Positions 12,501 through 25,135 of a stretch of DNA of 64,000 bases are shown here, one piece after another. Source of the stretch: Episyrphus balteatus (lineage: Eukaryota > Arthropoda > Insecta > Diptera > Syrphidae); assembly GCF_945859705.1 (NCBI RefSeq), contig NC_079135.1:30367679-30431678 (forward strand). Reading direction: 5' to 3'. Made by a program: the position numbers and the translations under genes. How positions within the stretch are numbered: the stretch's first letter is position 1; each line of letters opens with the position of its first letter. The notes below the pieces were generated by a model. It saw only the letters and a program-made list of their open reading frames with translations, was not told the DNA's origin and did not search any database.

Positions 12501-15500
12501 ATTTAAACTGTCTAAACTCTAAATAGAAAAACATTTCTCAGTTGCAAAACGCTCTGGAAGTAAAAAAGTGTTTCCAATTGAACAAAAGTTAGATTCCTGA
12601 AGTATTAAAGTTCAAATTCTGTTAACTAGTGCCACGTTAGTCTTTTCAGACCCTGATGGCCGAGTAAATTGATAAAGCTGTATTCGGAAAAACATGCCGG
12701 CGATTGATTGTAGAATTGGTCCCGAAGCACAGTGTGGCCAATCACGAATCTAGCTGGACAAAATTAATAACTCGCGTTAAATCGACTTTTTTTCTAAACA
12801 GTTTTAAACAAATGAATGTGAATAGATAAAATTCTATAAAAAAGAAAGATTTTTTAAAAAGAAATCTTTAATTTCTGCAAAAAGTGGGTTAAAATAGTGA
12901 TGAAGAAAATGCATTTTTGAATTTATGATTCCGTAAACATATTCTTATGGATATACTTAATTATTTTAAAAAACGCTTGAAAAATCTCAATAAATAAAAA
13001 CTCTATTGCTATTCACGAAAAAAGAGAGGCAGAATAATTAGGTTTTATTAAGAAATAGAACTTTTACACACATTTTTGCCAGGTGACATACATGATTTAT
13101 TTTCTCAATATCATGCTTTAAATTAAAATTTTAGCAATGATTTTAATTAAATATGCTTCACAATCATAAAAAATGGCATCACCTTTAAAAATATCTGCAG
13201 ATAATTTAAAAAAGTAACTCCTTTTTGTGCGATGCAAACTTGAAACATAAGGGCCTATTAAAAACAGCTGTGTTTATATTACCTTCGATGTTTTTCAAGC
13301 TAATAATTCTCTAAATTTCTTCGTGACCCTATTTCTGGCCTTTTACACTTGCTTGCTTTTTGCATTGAACTTGTTTAAGATGTTCCGACAGAAAAGCATC
13401 ATTCATCAATGATAATGCCTCATTAGATTGAAAATTCCAGTGGTCTAGTGGTTCCAGAGGATCAGAACTTAATCTTTTATACATTTTGATCCTTCACTCA
13501 AAGAACATTTCGATAAATCCTTTCCGGTATTATTGGAATATGCTTTTTAAATTTTGCGGAGAGCGATCTTACTGATTTTAACTATTTTCTAATGGATAGG
13601 TGCACTTAGGAGACTTGTAACCTTCCGTTTGTTATATTTTTCCCGTTTTTTTAGTTTTTAAAAATTCTTTTCTACTTTTGTTTCACTATCTACTGTTTTT
13701 GTTTATGTAGTTATCACATTATAGTGGTCAAGCAAAATGAAATTCATGTTTAAAGAGTGGTCCAAAGTGTCTTCCACATTTTTTGTCTTTTTTCGCTTAA
13801 CTTGAAGCACAAAACTTTTATATATGTTTTTAATTTTTATTTATTGTCAAAAATGTTCCAAAGATGATACCTGCTCATTAAAAGATCAAAAAAACTGTCT
13901 TTTCGATCTTATTTGGCAGTTTTGACACATTTTTCGAAAATTTGTTTTTTTGAAAATCTTGACTTCATTTTGAAAAGTGAAAAAAGTTATATGGCGGTCG
14001 AGAAAACGCGAGACATGTAACTAGCTAATCTTAATGACAACACTCCACCAAACACTAATTAATTAATTTCAGACCGGAAAAATGCGGAAAAATTAACTTT
14101 ACCTCTATTTGAAAAACAAAGATATTTTTTTTTGCACTTCCTAGCCTTCATACAGAATTTATTTTTTTTTAAATAGTTGCAATGGTAATTAATAAATAAA
14201 AATTATAATACCTTACCCCCAAATGTAGATTAACAATTAAAAAAAACAATTACAACAAAAAAACTACCACAGCGTTTTTAGCCGTCAACCAAACTCAAGC
14301 GAAAAATAGAATACTTTGTATTATCTCCATCCAACTGTTGACAAGAACCAACTTTCAAGCTTAGCTTACGATAATCCGAGATGAAAACAAAAAAACCAAA
14401 CATGAATTACAGTTACCCATTGTATTGAGAAGCTCTGCTCATGATTTAAAATCATGTGGCTAAACTTTTTTTTTTCTATTTTGTCCAGTCAGATTGGCGA
14501 ATTACCACACTGTGCGAAGCCAGGATAAATAAGTACGTTTGTTTAAAATTTTGATAATGATATAATTCTTGGCAATACAAGCAAGTTTTGAGATGAAACA
14601 TCATTTTACTGTGGGCTTCTTGTTGTTGAAATATAAGAAAATAAACAAATTCATTTCGGCATGTTTCCAAACGTACCTTCAGATATGGATGACACGATGA
14701 TACGTATCACTATAATTTGGCAAACAAACAAACAAAAAAAAAAAAAACAAAAGAAACATACGCAAGGGTTGTTTGTTCTTCCGCCACGAGATTACCCTTA
14801 AAAAGCACACTTCACACACAATAACTTCGTTAAGATGTATATCTTCAAAGTATCAACATACACAACAAACCATAAAGCCAATTATACCTTCAATCCCATA
14901 ACAACGTCTATTCAAAATAATACAAAATAATAGAACCATTGAATTATTTTTGTTAAAATGTATCCCATCTCTCCCACTCACCCATAAAGATAATGAATGC
15001 ATTTTAGTTTTATATTTCCATTATTAATTTGTGTTCTTTTCATTTTTGCTCATCGGTTGTCGTGTCGGTTGGAAGCTTGAAAGCAAATAATATTGTAATT
15101 GACATTACACTTTTACTTACTCGTAACTAAAGTAGGGTATCTATCTCTATACACGTTTTTTTTATGCATTTCAAATGCATATCGTTTTCATCTATGTACT
15201 TCGTACTCATATATGTACTGTACTTGTACGTGAACTATTTGCAACAAAAGAGCTTTAAAGAAAATGAAAATTACGTTTTACTTACTTTTAATCTGAATGC
15301 ATGGAGCATGAAACCAGAAGAAAAATCAAACATTCTTATCTGTGGGAAAAAAAGGAGGAATTCTTGGGGATTTCTTTTGATCGAAAGCAACCAAGTTATG
15401 TCACATACAAAAGCTGAAAGCCAAGCACTTGGTAAATAACCTTATACATGTGATAGGTTTTACATAGAAATTCTCTTTCTGTAAATTTTGTCGACGAAAA

Positions 15501-17520
15501 TATTGGTTGGATTGGTTGGAACCCGTCAGTCTGGCGCCAAAGTTAGTAATAGGGAGAGCTATGGAGAAGGGTGGGTGGTGGTGTGGAATGGGTTGATGAG
15601 AGTTGGCACTGGTAGATGAACCTACATTTAATACCTATGTTATGTTTGTTCTTATAATATTATGATGTTTAAGACATTTTTATGGTAAATGTTACGAAAT
15701 GTCTTATTTAATTTCTTAATAAAGCGAAACAAGTTAAGTAAACATTGACAACTAATGGGTTGTTCTTATCAAAAGATACCGAACTCACGAAACTAAAAAA
15801 ACAAACATTATTCCATAATATTTGTGCACTCAATAAGTGAATCTTTTAAGATTTAAGTTCAAGATGTTTTTCAATATTTTTTTTTTCGTTAGAGAAAATT
15901 TTTTTTTGGAATAAGCATTTTAAAGTTAATTGTTATTTGAGGTTATCGAGAGTAACCATTTGCAAAAATCGAGTAAAATCGATGAAGCCATGAAAAAAAT
16001 GTTTGTAAACAAAAAAAATCTAAAAAAAGAGATTTTTTATGGTTTAGATTAATACAACTTTCTATTAAAAGTTTTGTCATTTCATATCTTTGAAATTTAC
16101 TGTATAACTTAATTTTAAAGTTCAAGTGACCTCAACTCCAAAGCGTTTCTTCGTTTTTGCTGTTTAACTTTTACTTATTGTATGAATTATTAAGTTACTA
16201 TCCATATTCAATTTTTATAGAGTACAACTTAAAAATATTTAGAACGAATCGTCTTCATTAAAATACCATGCACAGTTTTTTTTTTTCCAAATATACGTCA
16301 TTTAAGTCTAAGAGCCAACAAATTTTTTTGAGCGAAGCAAAACAGATTAAAATTCAACTTGTTGTTCACAAATATGCGTTTTCGTGATTTACTTAACGTC
16401 CGTCGCCAAACGAATCCTACCAGACATCAATTGTTCATTATTTTCTAGAGTATTGGCATCTGAAATTCGAAATCTTGTGTTTAATTTTCGGAAAATTAAA
16501 AGGTATTTGTCTTAAAATTTGCAACTTATATTATAGAAATTTGTTAAAAATCACAAAAACAAAACAAAAACATGGACATTTTGCATTGAATAATGGTTTT
16601 GGAAAGCTTCTTTAGGTTCAATTTTACATTTCGGCTCTTTAAAAATTCGGAAAGTTTTTAGTCTTGGTTTTGAATTTTCCTACTTTTTCTCTGTTAGCAT
16701 ACTGCATACCTAAAATCTGTTTATGGATTTGAACGAGTTTTTTTGCAAAATGAACTTTTTTATATTTAAGTTCAAAGTGGTAAAATCGAGCGTACCCTCC
16801 TTTTCACAAAATCGACGTTTTCATTAAGGTTTTTTATGTAATTCACATTTAATGTGGCAAAGTTCCCTACTGACTTTGACAGTTGAGGGTTTTTGCAAAG
16901 CCATATTTTTTTCGTCGAAAGTGGGAATTTGTACACCAAAGTATGTACTTACATAGATTTTTGAACGTAATATTTAAAAAAAATGTTTGGCAAATACTAC
17001 AAGTACATTTTGTCCTAAAAATTCGAAGTCGAAATATGAGCGCTATTTGATTAATTTGAAACAATTACTAAAACCTAAAGTTACTTCCAGACGTGTGTAG
17101 CACCCGATACGTTACCTTTTGTATCAATATTGCTATCATTTTGGTATGGTCAAAAATCACATTTCTTCCAAAGATAACACTAGATAAATCATATTTTCCT
17201 TATGCTATAATAAGCTATCAGAAATTATCAATTTACATATGCGTATAAATGTAGCACCCGAAACAATGAAATGGCCCCTCAGCAATTATTTGTAATTTTG
17301 AATTATTCTCTGAGTTTAGTATAACTTGACCAAAAAAAATTTATTGTTCAAAAGGTTAAACAACTAAAATAATTAAGTGGCTGGCGCCAATCTTGAAACT
17401 CATTATCTCATTTTTAAACTTTAAATTTTCTGAAATTAATATGATATATTTAATCATTAACATTTTTAACAAACCTTAAGATAGTAAAATTTTAATTTGA
17501 TTTTTCTTTTCTAATTGCAG
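6597..17520 (+). other. Putative first 5' intron of talin
   Basis: About 10.9 kb without a supportable gene. It carries an inverted-repeat-bounded element at 12727-14515. Near 8888 is a solitary mariner-like terminus (GAGGCGTGTTCGATAAGT) with no partner end. The remainder is AT-rich sequence with many poly-T runs. Large 5' introns are common in fly genes with distant promoters. Confidence 0.45.
12727..14515. mobile_element. Inverted-repeat-bounded DNA transposon remnant
   Basis: The left end GCACAGTGTGG is followed by a CAAT/GAATCT/GGACAAAAT series. The right end is an imperfect inverted copy, so about 40 bp of terminal inverted repeat is visible. Ends beginning CAGTG recall hAT elements. 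However, the flanks give only GAA on both sides, or a shifted CGAAGC, not a clean 8-bp duplication. No transposase frame remains in the 1.8 kb. Confidence 0.45.
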
Positions 17521-17588
17521 AATTGGATATTGAAACGAACGAAACACACATACGAACGCTAAGGTCCTAATCTGTTCCTACAAGAAAG
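17521..17588 (+). other. rhea: Candidate second 5' UTR exon of talin
   Basis: A 68-bp segment is flanked by a very good acceptor (CTTTTCTAATTGCAG) and a strong donor (AAAG then GTATGT at 17589). It contains no ATG and reads GAACGAAACACACATACGAA-like sequence, typical of leader exons. It lies upstream of the talin start exon on the same strand. The splice sites are seen; the assignment to talin is inferred. Confidence 0.55.
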
Positions 17589-20500
17589 GTATGTTCTATT
17601 CAATGCTACTAAACTTAATTAAAAAAAAAGAATTGAGTATGTTGGTACGTCGTTTTATTATCGAGTAAAATTTATTTCGAATTTCAGTATTTGTGTTTGC
17701 CGCAATGAAATTGCGAAACGATAGAGGACTCCTCGCCTTCATCCTACGACCGACGAGCGATTATAATACAAAAGCTTTCCACTTACTCTCTCTCTCTCTC
17801 TCACTCTCTCTCCTGGTAAATACCTATATTTATGCCAATGTCTGTGTGCTCAAAGGACAAATATTCATGCTCACAATCCAGAGGCGCCACAATGTCGCGA
17901 CAATTAAGATGCTATGGCGCGCCTTTATGTGTTCTTTTCATCTATCCTTGAGATATTTAAAAAAAAAAAAAAAACATCCAAACCAATGTGACCAATGTAA
18001 TGTTGAATGAACCCCATTTTTCTTCCTTTCAAATGTACATTTAGACTTGGCTTTCTTATAAGATATTTATTTTTGAGTTTTTTTTTTTATTTTTCTGTGG
18101 GATCTATAAATCTGGTCCATATAAGAAGTGGGAGTCATTAAAGTTGATGTCGATATCATTTATAGCACTTTTCTTTTTTTTTTTTAATAGTTTGTGACAA
18201 AAGTTTTTTTTTTTTCTTTCGTTGGAGATAAAAGACTTTTCTCTTTTAAATAAATAAGAACTTGAGTTACTTTCAAAAAGACCCTTAAACTTTAACCAAT
18301 GTATACGAATTCATATATCCAAAATACATAATGCTCCTCACAGCACGGCACTTGTTCAATCATAGTGGTGATCATTGTAAATGATAAAAAATCGAATCAC
18401 AGCATGTAGTTTTCTGCGTAAGCACTTCTTTCAACCCTAAGAATCTGTAAAAAGTCTGCAAAAAATATCAGCTGCCAATGTTCATATAGTTATCCTCACT
18501 CCATCCTCCACTCATCATCATATACTTTACTTTTTGTAGTTAAAATCCCTTTAGTGGGTGGTGACGTTGTTTTTGTTCAGCTTTTAGACTCGTTCCCCTT
18601 CGTTTTGGTGTCTCACTCTGTCTCAAGTCCTATTTGGTCAGGCAAAGGGATTTTTCAACCATCATCCACCACAAAAAAGGGAATTATTTTATCTTCCCCG
18701 AAAAACAGAAACTGCTTCTGCTGCTGATAAAAGTCAATGGGGAATCATCCTTTGAGTCTGTAAAAAATTTGTCAACCCAACAGCAGTAGCAGAGTTTATA
18801 TTTTCATAAGCAGCATTTTCTGCGTGTGATGTGATGTGCAGAAGTGAAATGGGTATAGACTTTGTATTGAAAGCATGGTCGAATATTGTGGAATTGTGAC
18901 CATGATGAAATCATAGAACTTGGATGTCGTAGATTCAGTGTATCATTCTAGGCCTAACCACAGATCGGGAAGGACATCTACTCCGGGATCCTTCCTTGCC
19001 TAGAACACCAAACATAAAGTTTTATTTTTAAACACTTTGTGTAAATAGTTGAAGTTTATTTTTTTTTCTAAGTTTGAGTTGGTTGTTGTTTGTTTATTTC
19101 ACTTAACAACCTGGAGTTGGTTGTGATTTTTTAAAGTTTTAATTTTTTTTGTCTAAAACAAGTGCCTTAGTGATTTTATTTATTTTTTTTCTTAAATAAA
19201 TAAATTAATCTTGAGTTTTAATACAAGTGCCTTAATAAAAACGATTCTCAGAACGTTTTAAAAATAAACTATATAACTATGAATTGTATTAAATCACAAT
19301 TGTGCCTCTTTCTTAATGTTAAAAGTTAAGTTTTTGTTTGAACAATATTTTTTTGTATAACAACACAATGTGTCCTCACAAAGTGCCTCTAAACAATTTT
19401 GTTGACTCTATTTCCAAAGTTTATATTTTGTTAAAATAATTGTTAATCTTATAAATATTTTATATTTATAACCAAAAAAAAAATAGCAAATTTAACTTTT
19501 TTGTAAATTTTGCTAAATGTGCCTTATTTGTTATTCCTTGGAAAAAAGAAATTTTTAAATTCTTTTTTAAGGAAATTTTAAACCAAAGAGTAAGTTATAT
19601 TTAATTTAAATCTATAAATAATAATATATGTTTAAAATTTATTTTTATATTTTTTTCAAAGTTTTTGTATTACTTTGAAAAAAAATTCTTAACAATTTTA
19701 TCTTACTGAAGATAGAAGTGTTTTTAAATAAATAATATTTTCATCGGTTGTAAAAATAATCACTGTCTAAAAAAATACCTACTTGAAACCAATTTTGTGT
19801 CAAAAATTCAAAAATTGGATCAATTTAATTTTTTTAACAAAGAAGTTATGATGAAAATGATTCTTACATGAATCATGATTGAATCATAAACTCATAAGAT
19901 ATTTTGCAATAAATTAATAACAAATCGTTAATTTTTGTTAAATTTTCTACCTCGTTGTACTTCCTAAGAACTCAAAATAGCTAAAGCATTTATTGTCGCA
20001 GATTATCGAGTTTTTGCAATAACTAATTGGATCCTAACGATCTTCGGTTCTATTGTTAAAATTGGGTATCAGAAACAAAATGTTCTACTCTATTAAACAG
20101 TAAATTTGCTGATCAACGCTCATCTTCGATTGTATGACCAGGGAATTAATTGACTGTCACACAATTTTGGACTTGATATTTAGCCAGTTATAGTTGCTTG
20201 AAATCATTGGGTGAGGAAACAACTCAAATTTTTGTTTCTATTTCGTTTCTGAAGAATACTCTTGAAGTTGCTATGATCGCTGAGCGTTCCTAATATTTGA
20301 AATAGTTTTAAGACCCTCAAATTGTATCAAATAAGTTATTTAAAACAAACGAGTGTTTGATATCGATTTATCCCAAAATTTTGAAGCAAATAAGTTTTTA
20401 TTGTTAAAGTGCGTTGATTTTTGTTCTAAATCAAATTAAAACTTTTTTTCAATATCATATTTATTTTCTAAGTTATTGCATTTTAAGTAAACTTAACAAT

Positions 20501-23500
20501 ATGTTTTGTATCAAATCAGTCTGCGAGTCACTGAATATGGTTTGTTTATATAATGCTTAAAATTTCTTGATTTTATCATAATATATGCTTGCAAGGAGCC
20601 CATGACTTATGAGATAAAATCATCTCCGCGTCAGCTCAATTCGGTGAGTTAACTTTGAATCAAGTATGTTCCCAAGTATGTTTCGCAACTGTTCACTAAT
20701 AACAATTTGCTTCTTGAGTTACATAAATTAGATCTAAATTCATTTGGAAGATTAACTATATGTTAAATCAGGACTGAACAATTGAACTAACAGATCTTTC
20801 AACTTAATTTTTCAAGTCGAAAGATGGTTAACATTTCTTGATTAAGTGCTGGCAAGCATCCCTGAGAATAATATTCATTTGCTCACTAAGTCTTACCTAC
20901 AATAATTTTTTTTTTTCATTTGAAGTCTTCAAACAAATTTATGAGCAGTGGATTTATGAGAAGTGGATCTACCTCGAAATCAATCTTCAGAAATCAAGAA
21001 CTCCCTGAAAATTATTATTCCGATATCAATTCCGAGGGAAACACATTCCAATGTAAATTGCAATAGTTGGGTGCTAAGAGCTAATGCACTGTTATCAATT
21101 ATTTCGTCTTTGTCTTTTTTCCCCTTATTTATTTAAATTACAAAGATCTTCATAAAAGGCTTTGTAATAATGCAGAAGAAAAGAAAAAGAATCAAAATTT
21201 CAAAATGTTAATTTTCATACACAGCAAGATATCAAATCCACTAAACATCCAAAATTGCTGATGATTTTCATTTTGTCTTAAAATATTCTTGAACCTCACC
21301 AAAATTAATTAGTGGGGTTCACAACCTGCAACATCACGAAGCTAATTTGTTTTCAAAAAATATCGTATCATTTAAAATGCTGATTCAATTGATTTGATTT
21401 AATGAATTTCTTTTTGATTAGTTCATTTGAAATTCTTTAATGATTATGTCATATCAATTTGCAACTTGTTAGGGGGTGTTAAACTACAAAACCATTAACC
21501 AAAACAAAATCTCTAAAATAGACGCCAATGTAGACTGTGTACAGTACAGTATACAGTAAGTAACTCAAAAAAAGTGATCCTTGTATTCCACTAACAAGGC
21601 AGAGCTAATAAATGAAAACTCCATTAGCCTCTCAGCATGTGGTGTTATGGTGTGCTTTTTTTTTCTTTCCTTAGTGATTACTTCACTTATTTCCATTGCA
21701 TGCTATAAAGAAATCAGTCATCTTATGTGTTGTAGGTTATCAGGACTTTCTTTCTAATAAAGCTTGTTAATTTCTTATTTTTATACCTACTCGCTTTACA
21801 CCACACACATAAACTTCCAAAATTGATGACATTAACTCTGTTGTTGTTGTTATTTTTATTCTTAAATTAATTCAATAAAAGAACGACGAAAATTAGTTAA
21901 GTCATTTTATAAGTTAATAAGAAGGAAGATGAAAAAAAGGATATTGCATTAATCAATCAGTTGGGGGTTGATTTTCTTATAATGATGATTATTATTAAGA
22001 AGATTTTGTTTGTTCTTAACTATAAAGCTCAACGATGAGATTGAAAGAGTAGTTAAAAGTAATTTGTTTCTATTAATAAATACATCACCACAAGGAATGA
22101 GTCGGATGGGGAGTTGTGAATAGCTTGTTAAGTTGTTGTTAAATTGTTTTTGAGTGATATTGATGATGTTGTTTTTGATAAACTGAAACTGAAGTCCCTC
22201 CCTGGCTTAAAAGTTAGTACACTGAACTTTCACGACAGTAGTCTAAGTTCAAAACCAGATTATCAGATATCAAGTCCTGTCGAATTGCAACAAAAAGGAT
22301 TCTTCTCAAAAATTGTATGAAGAAATGCTGCGAGATAACCGCTATGTCCGGAATCAGTATTTATGTAGCGTCCGGTTATATTTTTTTTCCTGAGTAGGTA
22401 GTGTTCATCGGTTCTTGACTTTTACTGCATTACTTCAAAACATCCTTCGAAATCTAACAGATACATTCATGATTATTGTAAACATTCAAATTTCCATTCC
22501 TGCCCGAATTATTCCCACATTCAAATTTAAATATCTACCATACATGGGAATTTCTAACACTCTGCACTTCAATAACCTTAAGAGGGCTTTTGACCCTTTG
22601 AACAAGAGTTTTTTTCTTCGAGTACCTACACAACTTAGGTTAGCTATAAATATATCCAAGACCAATTCTATTACACCATATATTTGCTCCATTTATTTGA
22701 AATCGAGAGATACTGCATTGGTTTGATCTTTTTCCAAAAAGAAGCAGCACAATAATTCTACCTACAAAAAATTTGATATGTACCATTGTGTGTTATAGTT
22801 TGTGTGTGTTTTGCTGTTTGAAGTAGAACCAACCACCTGTGGTTTCCCTTGACTTGCGCTATAATTCTTCCGCTCCAATTTCACCATACAATCCACATTC
22901 GTTTATTTTCATCACAACATACATCTACACGCGAGAAAAAATCATTAAACTATCAAATTACCATCAAAATAAAACCTATTCAACCCCTATCGGCGTTATT
23001 ATATCTACATACATAACCCCAAAATATATTACCTTCTACTCCTATCATCTTTATCAAAAGTCCTCTATTTAGCATGACCCAAAAAAAAAAGAAAGAAAGA
23101 AATTAAAAACTATAAAAGGCAACAGAGCAATGTGTGATTGTTGTAAGGGTTGGTGGGGGGTTGTGGTGGATGTGGGAGTAGGCGGTCTAAGGTTCATGAT
23201 GAATAACCATTGTATTCCTATTTTGAAAGGCATTAAGAAAATTCTGCTTCTCGACAACCCAACAACGAAAACGTCGACGATGTCTCCACAATGTCGGGCG
23301 CCTTTCTATAATAACAATATTCCGTATAATATTATATTCGGCGCCAAGTGACAATCACCGAACAACCAACAACCGACAGCGACATCGACAGAGATAAATA
23401 AAAGAGAGATTACTTAATTTTCTCTGAACTGCGTGGGCGTCTGTCCTTGATGTTGGTAATTATTATTGAAACTTTGCATCCTCCTCCTTTTCTGCTGCTG

Positions 23501-24978
23501 TTCCTGTTAAATAAATTTACCATTTTCCCCCTTTTCTCTATTCTGTTTGATCGGTTGAATTTAACAGAGGATATAAATTTCCCCAGTTCTTATAAAATTA
23601 TCCCTTTTTTCCCTCTTTTGTCTGATTTCACTCAGAACCAAAACTACTCTCAAGCACCCTCTTTGAGATTTTTTAAAAATCCGCGCATGCTCTTTAAAGA
23701 CAACGCACAGATTTTCCAAACAAAAAACTACCCCTATAAAATTATACCAATTTATACCAATTCTCATATTCTCGCCCTTTTTTTTTTGTATATTATTACA
23801 GAAGATAGAAGAAGAAGACGAAGAATAAGAAGCGCAAGCAGCAGAGGACAACCACCCCTTTTTGAGAATATCTCTGCTGTGCGCAGCATCCGGCTTGTAT
23901 CTGAGTTTCAAAAAAAAAAAAATTCAATCAAGCCCGGCAGCGACAAAAGATTTCCCATCCAGCAGTAGCATTCTTAGCATTTAGTTCTTTCCTGAATCTC
24001 GTCGAATGTGGTTGTCTATCTTAAATCAAAAATATATTTCAAAAATTCAAAAAAAAAAAAAAAAAAACTATCGCTGTGAAAAAAAGGTTATTCCATTTAA
24101 AAGTGAGTGAGTCTAGGAAAAAAAAAGCCAAACGAATGCAAAACAACAAAAATCTAAAAGAATGTTTTTCAAGAAATTCGATATGGAGCAAACGCTAACA
24201 ACCCCATCGTATTGTTATTTCCACCCTCTCTCCCTGTGCAATTCTACTACCCTACCACCAATATATTTCCATACCTACTCGAGAACTGTTTGTTTACGCA
24301 AAGATTTTTCTATTCAAACACAAGCTTTTAAGATCTCAAATTTACTTTCGAGTTTTCGATATCGATTTTGCTTGCTTCTTTTTTTTTGTATTCAACTGTT
24401 CAGCTTAGTTCTGAGTGTGGTGTGTTTAAAAGATGGTAAAAAGGCATATAAGACGATGGACGACTAAAAAGACCGACCGACCGACGACGAGAGCGAAAAG
24501 AAAAAAAAAAAAAATCAATTAGGGAGTAACATCAGCCTATTGTGTGTGCATTTGTGTCTGATTTCTAGATGAGTGATACCCTCTGCCACTTTACCTACTC
24601 TCTGTGATGGAACAACGACAACGATAACGACAAACGACGACGACTATGACGATGAGCAACGACAACGACTACGACCATGATGTGTACCTATAGTCTAGGG
24701 TTGTTGGTTTGGCCATTATTGGTGTATGGTTGTGGTGTAAGATTCTTTTCCATATTCTTTCACATTAAGAGAGGACATTATAAAAAGATTTTTTTATTTT
24801 TTCAATAAGAAGGGTGGGTTTCTATGGGTTATGCTGTTATGGGTCGAAAATGTGTTTCTCTATACATATGTGTTTGTGTGTGTTAATATCAAACAAAAAA
24901 TATAATCTTTCAAAAATCAAAAAAATTCCTATTTGAAAATAAAAAAAAAAAAATTAAAACTTTTGTCTTTACTTGCAG
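17589..24978 (+). other. Intron upstream of the talin start exon
   Basis: About 7.4 kb with no supportable coding gene. It contains a CT microsatellite at 17786-17812 and a decayed tRNA-derived SINE near 22201. A GA/CA-rich block at about 23340-24110, followed by GACC/GACGA simple repeats (24465-24670), could be an alternative leader exon or promoter-proximal region. The 173-codon open frame at 23447-23968 has low complexity and no recognisable domain, so I do not call it a gene. Confidence 0.45.
22201..22380 (+). repeat. Decayed tRNA-derived SINE
   Basis: The stretch at 22203-22258 resembles a tRNA-derived head. An A-box-like GTTAGTACACTGAAC is followed by an anticodon-loop-like ACTTTCAC and then a degraded B box, AAGTTCAAAACC. 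The spacing fits a Pol III promoter, but the B box has lost its consensus. The tail boundary is not visible. Confidence 0.4.
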
Positions 24979-24999
24979 TGCCTTACAGATATATAAACA

Positions 25000-25135
25000 A
25001 TGTCGACGCTATCTTTACGCATAAGTCTAGAAGGTGGCCGCGTAACAAAGACCATACAATTCCAGCCAAATACGACAGTATTTGATGCATGCAAAGTAAT
25101 TCGTGATAAATTTGCCGATGCTGTACAAGGACAGC
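25000..25135 (+). CDS. rhea: Talin coding exon 1 (F0 start)
   Basis: Encodes residues 1-45, the first half of the F0 ubiquitin-like subdomain. The exon itself begins at 24979, after TTACTTGCAG, giving 21 nt of leader; a second possible acceptor, CTTACAG, lies ten bases later. The donor is GTAAGT-like at 25136. It ends in phase 1, with the split codon completed by CA of the next exon to give proline. Confidence 0.95.

Noticed and set aside
22415..22726. 103-codon frame next to the SINE relic
   Set aside because: No recognisable domain and an overlapping antisense frame; not supportable as a gene.
23447..23968. 173-codon open frame in the talin 5' intron
   Set aside because: Low-complexity translation overlapping another long frame on the opposite strand; no domain or start context, and better explained as leader or intron sequence.
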